A stretch of DNA of 64,000 bases, from contig ML014123.1 in NCBI GenBank assembly GCA_003615045.1, positions 62,001 through 126,000 of the forward strand, written 5' to 3'. Under the pieces are notes generated by a model. That model did not search any database and was not told the DNA's origin. It was given only the letters and a program-made list of their open reading frames with translations. A program made the translations under genes and the position numbers. Source of the stretch: Caulochytrium protostelioides. Lineage: Eukaryota > Chytridiomycota > Caulochytriomycetes > Caulochytriales > Caulochytriaceae. Shown here one piece after another: positions 38,905 to 47,416 of this stretch (positions are counted from its first letter, which is position 1; each line of letters starts with the position of its first letter).

Positions 38905-39562
38905 ATGCAAGACGCATGGTCCGTTTTGGGACTTGTGAAGAGGGAAAGAAACAACGCTCTGCAGACTGTTGTCGCTGATTGTGGTTCGCTCCAGCTCTCT
39001 GCGTCTTTCTCCTTTTGAGGTATCGACCAACTGACCGTCTTTAGTGACGTGGTTGAACGCCGCCACCATTCCCTCGTTCTCGCCTTTCGCCTGGTCCGCC
39101 GCCCTCGCATCTCCCGCCGCGGTTACCGTAGCTGTTACTTTAGGGAGTGTTTGCCTGCTGAGCTACCTCGTCTCAGCCCGCAAGCGCCACGTCGTTGACG
39201 CGCACCGCGCCAAGTCCGCCTCCAAATCCCGACGCGCCGCCCGTGACTCGCACGCCTCGCGCACCTCGCTTGTCGAGCCCCTGCTCCGTCCCGCCCACGA
39301 GCCCTTCCCCCCGCTCTCGGTCACGCCGACCCCGACCCCGCCGCCTACGTCGATCCCGTCGTCGCCGGCCCCCGTCAAGAAACCCACCCCGGCCGCCGCT
39401 CCTGCCAAGAAAGGCCGCCGCTCTGCGACTAGCACCCGTGTCGCCGCCAAACGCGCCGCCAAAGCCCAGTCCAAGTCGACTGCTGCCGCTGCCGCTGCCG
39501 CCGTCGCTGCCCAGAAACCCCGTACGCCTGTCCCCGCCCCCGCCCCCGCTTGGACGCCCAGC
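38905..39562 (+). CDS. Putative first exon and N-terminal membrane-anchor extension of Hsp110
   Basis: The frame in front of the conventional Hsp110 start is open from 39035 for about 175 codons, uses C/G-ending codons like real coding DNA, and has no ATG. A good acceptor (CTGAC then CGTCTTTAG) ends at 39043. A 30-nt exon 38905-38934 (10 codons from an ATG) followed by GTGAAG would splice to it in phase 0 through an intron of 109 bp. The joined extension of about 183 residues has a hydrophobic N-terminus with one likely transmembrane helix (AVTVAVTLGSVCLLSYLV) followed by Arg/Lys, then a Pro/Lys/Ala-rich linker. This could make a membrane-anchored form. The exon model is inferred from splice signals only. 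Confidence 0.45.
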
Positions 39563-42031
39563 ATGTCGGTCGTCGGCATCGACTTCGGCAACCTGAACAC
39601 GGTTGTCGCCGTCGCGCGCAACCGCGGTATCGATGTGATCACGAACGAGGTGTCGAACCGCGCCACCCCCACGCTCGTGTCCTTCGGCGATCGCCAGCGC
39701 TGGCTCGGCGAGAGCGCCAAGACCCAGGAGGTTTCGAACTTCAAGAACACCGTGTCGACGTTCAAGCGCCTGCTCGGCCGCCCCGCGTCGGACCCGGAGC
39801 TCCAGACCATTGAGAAGAAGTTCATCAATGCGCGTCTGAGCGAGGGCCAGGACGGCGAGGCCGCCGTCACGGTCCGCTACGTCAACGAGGAGCACACCTT
39901 CTCGGGCACGCAGCTCGCCGCCATGTTCTTCGGCAAAGTCAAGGAGTTCACGGCCGCCGAGATCAACCTCCCCGTCACCGACGCCGTCATCTCGGTGCCC
40001 GGCTGGTACACCGACCACCAGCGCCGCGCGCTGCTCGATGCCTGCAACATCGCCGGCATCAACTGCCTGCGCCTGATGAACGAGCTGACCGCCTCGGCGC
40101 TCGGCTACGGCATCACGAAGCTCGACCTCCCGGACACGACCCTCGATGCCAATGCTAAGCCCCGCAACGTCGTCTTTGTCGACATGGGCCACTCCAACTT
40201 CCAGGTGTCGGTTGTCTCGTTCGTAAAGGGCAAGCTCGTGGTCAAGGGCACCGCCTACGACCGCAACCTCGGCGGCCGCGACCTCGACGAGCTCATCTGC
40301 CAGCACTTCATCAAGGAGTTCGATGCCAAGTACAAGATGGACATTGTCTCGAATCCGCGTGCCGTGTTCCGTCTGCGCGCGCAGTGCGAGAAGGTCAAGA
40401 AGATCCTCTCGGCCAACGCCGTCACTCTCCTCAATGTTGAGTCCCTGCTTGACGACAAGGACGTCTCGGCCAAGGTCTCCCGCGAGGAGTTCGAGTCCTG
40501 GGCCGCCCCGCTCGTCGCCCGTATCCAGGAGCCGCTCCGTGTGGCACTGTCGCTCGCCAAGCTCACCCCGGACGAAATCCACTCGGTCGAGGTCGTCGGC
40601 GGCTCGACGCGCGTGCCCTGTGTCAAGGACGCTATCGCCAAGGTCTTTGGCGGCACGCTTGACGGCGAGAACAAGCTCTCCTACACGCTCAACCAGGACG
40701 AGGCCATCGCCCGTGGCTGCGCGCTGCAGTGCGCCATCCTCTCGCCCGTCTTCAAGGTGCGCGACTTCTCCATCTCTGACTGGAACGGCTACCCGGTCGA
40801 GGTCGCCTGGGACGCCAGCTTCAACACGAAGGGCACCGACGCCGCGCTCGAGGTGTTCCCTGTCGCCAACACCCAGCCCAGCTCCAAGAACCTGACCTTC
40901 TACCGCGCCTTCAAGCCCGAGGAGGCCGACGCCAAGGAGGTCGGCTACACCATCACCGCCCGCTACACCGACAAGGCCATCGCCGAGCGCTACTACCCGG
41001 CCGCCCAGACCACCACCATTTGCGAGTGGCAGCTGAGCGGCATCAAGAAGTACGACGAGTCTGGCCGCGCCGACATCCGCATCAAGGCGCGTCTCGATGC
41101 CAACGGCATCGTCAACATCGAGAACCCCTTCCAGCAGGTCGTTGTCGAGAAGACCGTCCCGGTCCCGGCCGCCGCCTCCGCCAAGTCGTCCACGTCGTCA
41201 CTCGACTCGGCGGCCGATGCCGCCGCGCCCGAGTCGCCTGCCACGCCGACCCAGACCCAGAAGGTCGTCGAGAAGCACCCGCTGACCTTGAAGCTCAAGT
41301 ACGCCACCGGCCACGCTTCTGACGCGATTGCCACGTGGCAGTCGGCCGAGGGCGACATGGCCGCTGCGGACCGTCTCGTGATCGACACGGCCGAGAAGCG
41401 CAACGCGCTCGAGGAGTACGTCTACTACGCGCGCGACAAGCTCGACACCACGTGGCGCGAGTTCTGCCCCGAGGACGCGCGCACCCAGTTCCAGAACGAG
41501 CTGCGCGCCATGGAGGACTGGCTCTACACCGAGGAGGGCGAGGAGGCCACCAAGAGCGTGTACGCCGAGAAGCTTGCCGCGCTCAAGAAGCAGGGCGACC
41601 CGATCATGGCCCGCTTCCGCGAGTCCGAGGATCGCCCGATCGCCGAGCGTGACTTCAAGGCCACCGCCACCGCGCTCCGCCTCCGCGCCGAGTCCGAGGA
41701 CGTCGCCCACATCGAGGCCGCCGAGCTCGGCAAGGTCACCAAGGAGGTCAACGACAAGCTCGCCTGGCTGAACGACAAGATCGCCAAGCAGAACGAGACG
41801 CCCAAGCACGCGCCGCTCGTCATCACCGCTGCTGAGATCCGCTCTGCCGAGCAGGCGCTCCAGTGGACGTGCAACCCGATCCTGTCCAAGCCCAAGCCCA
41901 AGCCCGTCGTGCCCGAGCCCGCGGCTGCCGCGCCCGCGGACGGCGCCGCTGCCGACGCCGACGGCCCCGAGGACTCCAAGCAGCAGGGCTCGGAGGAGTC
42001 GACCAAGGAGTCGATGGACGTTGACGAGTAA
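39563..42031 (+). CDS. SSE1: Hsp110-family chaperone (Hsp70 nucleotide-exchange factor)
   Basis: 822 aa from the ATG at 39563, the conventional Hsp110 start. Hsp110 releases ADP from Hsp70 and holds unfolded clients; Sse1 is the yeast member. The ATPase domain opens with MSVVGIDFGNLNTVVAVARN and EVSNRATPTLVSFGDRQRW, then has VISVPGWYTDHQRRALLDA, DMGHSNFQVSVV and GGSTRVPCVKDAI. The substrate domain and a long helical C-terminal region follow, with an acidic Ala/Pro insert (about residues 540-570) typical of Hsp110. It ends KESMDVDE. Length fits HSPA4 (840 aa) better than Sse1 (693 aa). The reading frame continues upstream without a stop into an unusual extension, so this ATG may serve a second, cytosolic isoform. 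Confidence 0.95.
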   Translation: MSVVGIDFGNLNTVVAVARNRGIDVITNEVSNRATPTLVSFGDRQRWLGESAKTQEVSNFKNTVSTFKRLLGRPASDPELQTIEKKFINARLSEGQDGEAAVTVRYVNEEHTFSGTQLAAMFFGKVKEFTAAEINLPVTDAVISVPGWYTDHQRRALLDACNIAGINCLRLMNELTASALGYGITKLDLPDTTLDANAKPRNVVFVDMGHSNFQVSVVSFVKGKLVVKGTAYDRNLGGRDLDELICQHFIKEFDAKYKMDIVSNPRAVFRLRAQCEKVKKILSANAVTLLNVESLLDDKDVSAKVSREEFESWAAPLVARIQEPLRVALSLAKLTPDEIHSVEVVGGSTRVPCVKDAIAKVFGGTLDGENKLSYTLNQDEAIARGCALQCAILSPVFKVRDFSISDWNGYPVEVAWDASFNTKGTDAALEVFPVANTQPSSKNLTFYRAFKPEEADAKEVGYTITARYTDKAIAERYYPAAQTTTICEWQLSGIKKYDESGRADIRIKARLDANGIVNIENPFQQVVVEKTVPVPAAASAKSSTSSLDSAADAAAPESPATPTQTQKVVEKHPLTLKLKYATGHASDAIATWQSAEGDMAAADRLVIDTAEKRNALEEYVYYARDKLDTTWREFCPEDARTQFQNELRAMEDWLYTEEGEEATKSVYAEKLAALKKQGDPIMARFRESEDRPIAERDFKATATALRLRAESEDVAHIEAAELGKVTKEVNDKLAWLNDKIAKQNETPKHAPLVITAAEIRSAEQALQWTCNPILSKPKPKPVVPEPAAAAPADGAAADADGPEDSKQQGSEESTKESMDVDE

Positions 42032-42345
42032 ACGGACCAAATATAAAAGCTCTGACGGATCCGGACGCGTGTCCTCGACCCGATCCCCTTTTCTCTTTAT
42101 CTTTCTCTTTTTGCATTTTTTCTTTTGTCTCTTCTTTTTTTTCGCCCCTGATCACCTTCGCTCTCTCACGCTCTCTTCCCCTCCCTCCCGACCTCTCCCA
42201 TTCCCATCAACTAGGTCCCACGTTTTCTTTTGTGTGATGTTCAATGCGTTTCTTACTCGTATCTCTGATGGTTGAGACATGGCTGGGGACGTCGAAGGGT
42301 TACTACTTGCCGAGGATGGCAGGCAAAGGCGAACGAATGCACCGT
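42032..42345. other. Intergenic region between convergent Hsp110 and MED18 genes
   Basis: About 310 bp, rich in T and CT runs (42090-42150), which would serve as 3' end signals for Hsp110. Nothing else seen. Confidence 0.5.
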
Positions 42346-43828
42346 CTAGTTGCTGTAAAAAATGCGGTTGGTGAGCAAGACGTGGTCGACCGGTTCCAGG
42401 GTGACCAGGCCGGACATGAACGCGCGCAGCTGTGAGAGTTCATCCTTGGCGTGCGGGATTTCATGATGGTTGATGACCGGCAGCGTAGCTTCTAGAATAT
42501 ACGGCGCTTCGGATGCTGCGCGCGGCGCGGCGGCAGCGGCAGCAGCAGCAGCAGCAGGGGTGCCGTTTGCATTGGATGCGACCGCGGCTGCGGCCGCCGC
42601 GGCTTTCGCTGCGTCCTCCACAGACTCTGGCTCGATCGCACTCGAGACTTGATGCCGGATCCGGAGCTGCAGCGCGTTCCATGATACAAACACACAATAT
42701 AAACACAGGACGGATGAGTGAATGGCTCGTGACCCCGGGCTGGTTGGCTGTCTCGTCGCCTGGGTGGATCCGGTGAGCTCATCCCAGATGGCGTGGCGGG
42801 GGCGAACCTCATACTGACCTTCAAGCATCGATACAGTTCGATCAGAACTTTGTTGTAAGAAAAGGCATAGCCGCGGCGAACGTACTCGAAATGAAAACTG
42901 CGAGTTTCAAACCAAGATAGCATGACGCGGAGTGAGTCTTAGCGATGATGATCGACCGGCTCGACGATGGCGGCGATGACGCTGTGGCGCCAAGAAACAG
43001 ATCTGTCGTACGGGACGGGAGGCACTTACGTGTAGCCCAGGAAGGTCAAATAGTCGAAAGGATTGCCGCGGATCTCAGAGGAGAGCACGACGCGCTGGTT
43101 GGGATGCTTCTGGTCTCGTTGCGAGGGGTCCGGTGTGCCGAGCAGACGTAACGCCCAGGTCCGCTGCGCGATGGGCAGAAACGTCTTGCCGTCCGCGGCA
43201 AAAATGGGGGCGACGATTCGCAGCAAGTGGTCGTCGTGTCGCGCGGTGCCCGCGCCGAACGGCGTGGCCACTGCATCATGAGCATCGCAGACCGATCCAG
43301 ATGAGGGGTCATACCGCCATGCGCCAGCAAACCAATCATGACCAAATAAGACATCGGCACAAGCACCAGCAATAAAAAGAAAGTATCGGCATCCGTCGAC
43401 CGCAGGTATAAGTATACGGCGACCGCAGATAGCAACACGGACAGAGTCAAGGCATCGCATGGATGAGTCCACCGACAAGAACCGATCATCAGCAATAACG
43501 TCTCGAATCATCAGCCAATGAAAAGTGCAGGGAACGCCGTACCCGATGGTCGAAAGACGATGACGTGCTCAAAGAGCGCCTCCGTCGGCGCCGTCTCGGC
43601 ACCACAGAGACCGGCGAGCCGCTCAATCACCTTCTGGAAGAGCGGGCCGTCGGGCACACTGCCGTGGAGCGTCAAGAACTGGCGCGGGTGCGTCGGCTGC
43701 GTCGCGGCAGGCTCGCCGGCGGCCAGGGCATTCCCGCCGCTCGCGCCGTGCGCAGCGGCCGCGCTCAGGCCATGCCGGGCCGCGCGGCCGCTCTTCAGCG
43801 CCTGGGCAGGGCTGGCAAGCGGCGCCAT
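42346..43828 (-). CDS. MED18: Mediator subunit 18 (four exons)
   Basis: Proposed exons on the minus strand: 43828-43543, 43270-43030, 42897-42819 and 42666-42346, giving 308 aa (yeast Srb5/Med18 has 307). All donors start GT (GTACGG, GTAAGT, GTCAGT), all acceptors end CAG, and the phases fit (1, 2, 0). MED18 is part of the Mediator head, binds MED20 and contacts RNA polymerase II. Exon 1 has FLTLHGSVPDGPLFQKVIER and LFEHVIVFRP. Exon 2 has WALRLLGTPDP and NPFDYLTFLGY. Exon 3 has FEYVRRGYAFSYNKVLIELY. Exon 4 ends with ILEATLPVINHHEIPHAKDE and LVTLEPVDHVLL. A poly-Ala stretch from CAG/GCC repeats (about 42530-42605) sits in exon 4, where human MED18 is much shorter. The third donor GTCAGT is the least certain junction. 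Confidence 0.85.
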
Positions 43829-44572
43829 CCGTCGTTGTGTGCCTGCGAAAGGATGGAGGTATCGATATCACTCGGTGTCGGACAGGATTTGCTTTGATCT
43901 AATATGCTTCGCGGCTACTGCTGACTTTGTCAGCCAACGTTGGCCTCGTTTCGTCTCTCTCTCTGATCATCCCGTTACCTGGGCGCCAGGCGTAGCCCGC
44001 GTCGTCGCCAGGGGCATCCCCTCGAGACTGGCTCTGCGCGTGCTGGGCCGAGCAAGCACGAGCCGGCCATCGATGACAGGGGCCGGTCTGCGGTATGAAA
44101 TTGCAGGCGAAGGCAGCATCGCCCGTGATCGGCATGCCGCGTGCTGTGTGAGGCCGCCGATTGACCGACCGTCACACGATGACCGCCGGTCAGCGAGACG
44201 CGCTCGAGTGGCCCATAGGCGCGTGGTCGCGCGCGCTTGCGCGCGGCGTTGGGCTGGCGGAGTCGGGGATGTGGATAAGGGGATAGGGGGCCAGGGGCGG
44301 GAAGGGGGCGCCGCCAAGAAGAGGGGTCCACGCCACGACAAGAGGGCCGCGCCACGTATCTGACTGTCGGCGATGTGGTGGACGCCGCGGCCTCTGCTGC
44401 GTCCACGGCATCCACCACAATACTAACCCATCCCAAAAAAAAAAAAACTTATATCAAATGATGCATCTAACTGTCAATGAGGCGAGTCCAGGTGCGGACT
44501 AGTAGGGATAAGGTCGGGTCGAGGCAGAACAGCAGCGCGAGTTTTTGGCGGATCGAAGTAAGACCACGGGGT
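43829..44572. other. Intergenic region
   Basis: About 740 bp between MED18 and the arrestin gene, both on the minus strand. A run of 13 A lies at about 44437-44449. No gene recognised. Confidence 0.5.
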
Positions 44573-47416
44573 CTACGCGGCAGCCGAAGCGGCGGCAGCC
44601 GGCGGGCTCGCCGACGGCAGCGGCATCGGCAAGGGCAGCCGGCCGGGCACGGCGGCCGACGAGCCGCGACAGGGGGACGACGATTTGCTCTGCAAGCCGT
44701 CGATCCGCACGGCCACCGTCTCGGTCGTCTCCCCGAGCGCCAGCGCCGCCGCCTCTCGTCCCATTGGCGATGGCAAGGCCGGGAGGTCGCTGGCGGCCGC
44801 CGCCGCGGAAACGGCGATCAGCATCGGTGCGACTTCCGAGTCCCGGCGTTTCGCGAGCACCGGGCACCGTGACGGCGAAGCCCGCAGCAGCAACCCGTGG
44901 CCACGCGCCGTCTCGCTTGCCGTGAATGGCAGCGCCGCGGTACCGCCGCCTTCGGCGGCGGTACCCGCACCGCCGCCTTCAGCGCCTTCGTCGTCAGCAA
45001 ACAGCGCCTGCCCGAGCCCCGGTCGCTCGTTGCGGCCCCACGTGCGGCGGAGATGGCATGCTGTCGGCGTCGTCGGCACCGACAGCGGGTGCCATGTCTC
45101 GACGACGGGCGCGGTTCGCAGCGGCGTCGCGGAGGCCGTCATAGACAACGGGCCTAGCAGCGTCCCCGACTCGATGGTGTCAGCAGCCACGGCGGTCGCA
45201 TCGGAGGCCGTCAAGGAGGACGACGCCGCGGTCGCAAGGGCCTTGACTGCTGCCGGCGGCGTTGGCGGTGACAGCAACAGCGGCGTAGTGGCCGCGGCAA
45301 TGACCGCCATGCGGGCGTGTTCCGCCTGCGCCACGACTTCGGGTGGCGGCGTCGTGGAAGGCGGTGCCATCCATGCCGCATCCACGTCATCGAACCCAGC
45401 CCCGAAGGGGTCCACGTCGCCCTCGGCATCCCCGTTCGCGGACGCGCCAGCGCCGTCGCCACCGTCGGCGTCGGCACCGACGGTGGCGCGGACGGTCCAT
45501 GCGACGCTGTCGAGCGACGTTGCGGGGCCCATCTCGCTCAGTGGCGTGAGCGGCGGCGCGTCCCGCTCGGCCATGACGGACTGCAGCCGACGGTAGAGGT
45601 CGCTCGAGTGCGACCACGCGGCGAGGGCATCCCGCGCGGCGTTGACGGCGGAACTCGTCGTCACAGCGGTGGCGGCGGCGGCAGCAGCAGCCGGCGGCAC
45701 GTGGAGCGACGGCACGGCGGGGGTCCCGACGGGCTCGGCCGGCGCATCGGCCTCCGGCTCGGCCGCGGGTGCAAGAGCCGTCACGAGCACCGGGAGGATA
45801 GGAGCCGGCGTCGGGAGTATAGTGGCAGCAGCGGCGGCGGCTACCGCGGTTGGCGACGTTCCCATGGCGGCCGCCATAGCGGCGGCTGCCGCGGGCATGT
45901 ACTCGGGCAGGGTCTCGATGGAGGATCGGCGAATGACTGCCGGGAACCCCGTGATGACGATAGGTATATCCAGCGTCAGCCGTTTGCCGCCGTAAGCGGT
46001 CCGGGCCTGTATAAACGGGGTCTCGAGATCGTGGGTCGGGATCAGGGGTCTCGCAAAGACGGCGGGGACGGCGCCGCTGCGGATGCGCAGGTGGATCGTG
46101 AGCACGTGGAAGACGCGGACCAGCGAGGTGTCGATTGCCGGCGAGATCAGACTCGCGGCCGGAATTGGGAACCGCAAGTCGTAGGGCACGCCTGCCGCGC
46201 AACCGCCAGCCCCGGCGCCGGCGCCGCCGTCCGGGCCGTCTGCGCCGTCCTTCGGCCGCCGCTGGTCCCTGATGGCATCGAGCTTGATCGTATGCTGGAT
46301 GAGCTGGCGGAAGGATTTTTCGGTCTGGACCTGCGAAATGGTCTCCGCCGAGTGGCGATACGTCGCGTGCTGCTTCAGCGTCGCCGCCATAATCTCGATC
46401 CGGATCTCGTTGCCACCGGCGTCCGCGCTGCCGCCCGGGGCGGTCAGCGTCGACGGTGACGGGTGGGATCCGAGGGCAAAGTGGAAAGCAATGCGGCATG
46501 CTTCCTCGGTAGCGTACCCGCGCCGCGGCAGCGAGACGTCGAGGTGGACCAGCCGAGGCGGGGGCGCGCGCGGCCGCCAGACCAGCACCTTGGAAAGCGC
46601 CTGGCGCAGGCGTTGCGGCTCCGGCGCGACACAGAGGGTTTGCCCTGCCGGTTCGGTGAGCCAAGCGCTCGTGCCCGCAAGCGTCGACGGCACGGTGATC
46701 GGCAGCGCGCACATCTGGTAGCGCCGTGCGCCGCGCGGATACGTGGCGCAGACGCGGATCTCGTAGTGAATCTCGCCGTGGCCGCCGATGTACGACGCGG
46801 GCAGATCCATCTCGGGCATAAACAGCCGGAACGGAAACCGGTTCTCCCCAGCGGGCAACAGCATGGGCTCGTGCAGGGCTGGCAGCACGAGCCCGCTCGG
46901 GTGGTCGCGGCCGCGGCCAAAAAGGGTGATGAAGTCGACAAACAGGTCCTCCCGCAGACTCGTGTGCAGCGGATCGCTGCGCGATTGGAAGGTATGGATG
47001 TGTCCCGAGAAGCGGAGGCGCAGCAGGTGCACGGGCAGCGGCACGGGTGTGATGCAGACCACCGTGCCTTCGATCCGTTGGCCGGGCAAGAAGATCGTGC
47101 GGCCACCGGCGAGCGTGATATGCATGGCTGTGAGGCCGTCCGCCGGTGACGCCGACGTCGCTTGGCCCGCGAGCGCGCTACTCCGCCGACCGCGCGGCGC
47201 GGCGCCGACCGCTGGCTTTGGCCACCGCATGAGCATCGACGTCAATCGCGCCTGACGCGTCGACGGTGCCGCCGCCGACTGCGCGGCCGCCCGCGCCGCG
47301 TCGGCCGAGCGCTCGGCATGGTCCGCGATCGCGGCGACGTCCATGATCTCGTCCTGCGCAAGCGTGTGGTCGCCGTCCATCGGGCTCTCGGCGATACTGT
47401 TGTACAGTGCTTCCAT
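44573..47416 (-). CDS. Alpha-arrestin (arrestin domain-containing protein)
   Basis: 947 aa from the ATG at 47416, single exon. Alpha-arrestins are trafficking adaptors that link plasma-membrane cargo to ubiquitin ligases. After about 95 residues of helix-prone, Ala-rich sequence comes the arrestin N domain (ITLAGGRTIFLPGQRIEGTV, HEPMLLPAGENRFPFRL, GHGEIHYEIRVCATYPRG). The arrestin C domain follows (VHLDVSLPRRGYATEEACR to about residue 490, including LISPAIDTSLVRVFHVLTIH). The last 450 residues are Ala/Thr/Pro-rich and probably disordered. Fungal relatives usually carry PPxY motifs there to bind Rsp5-type ligases; I see none, so recruitment may use another motif or the C-terminus is divergent. 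Family call is firm, physiological cargo unknown. Confidence 0.85.
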   Translation of the reverse strand: MEALYNSIAESPMDGDHTLAQDEIMDVAAIADHAERSADAARAAAQSAAAPSTRQARLTSMLMRWPKPAVGAAPRGRRSSALAGQATSASPADGLTAMHITLAGGRTIFLPGQRIEGTVVCITPVPLPVHLLRLRFSGHIHTFQSRSDPLHTSLREDLFVDFITLFGRGRDHPSGLVLPALHEPMLLPAGENRFPFRLFMPEMDLPASYIGGHGEIHYEIRVCATYPRGARRYQMCALPITVPSTLAGTSAWLTEPAGQTLCVAPEPQRLRQALSKVLVWRPRAPPPRLVHLDVSLPRRGYATEEACRIAFHFALGSHPSPSTLTAPGGSADAGGNEIRIEIMAATLKQHATYRHSAETISQVQTEKSFRQLIQHTIKLDAIRDQRRPKDGADGPDGGAGAGAGGCAAGVPYDLRFPIPAASLISPAIDTSLVRVFHVLTIHLRIRSGAVPAVFARPLIPTHDLETPFIQARTAYGGKRLTLDIPIVITGFPAVIRRSSIETLPEYMPAAAAAMAAAMGTSPTAVAAAAAATILPTPAPILPVLVTALAPAAEPEADAPAEPVGTPAVPSLHVPPAAAAAAATAVTTSSAVNAARDALAAWSHSSDLYRRLQSVMAERDAPPLTPLSEMGPATSLDSVAWTVRATVGADADGGDGAGASANGDAEGDVDPFGAGFDDVDAAWMAPPSTTPPPEVVAQAEHARMAVIAAATTPLLLSPPTPPAAVKALATAASSSLTASDATAVAADTIESGTLLGPLSMTASATPLRTAPVVETWHPLSVPTTPTACHLRRTWGRNERPGLGQALFADDEGAEGGGAGTAAEGGGTAALPFTASETARGHGLLLRASPSRCPVLAKRRDSEVAPMLIAVSAAAAASDLPALPSPMGREAAALALGETTETVAVRIDGLQSKSSSPCRGSSAAVPGRLPLPMPLPSASPPAAAASAAA

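Noticed and set aside
39173-40582. Minus-strand open frame of 469 codons opposite Hsp110
   Set aside because: Mirror of a highly biased coding sequence; same for 51700-53610 opposite CRM1 and 60119-61444 opposite IFT88.
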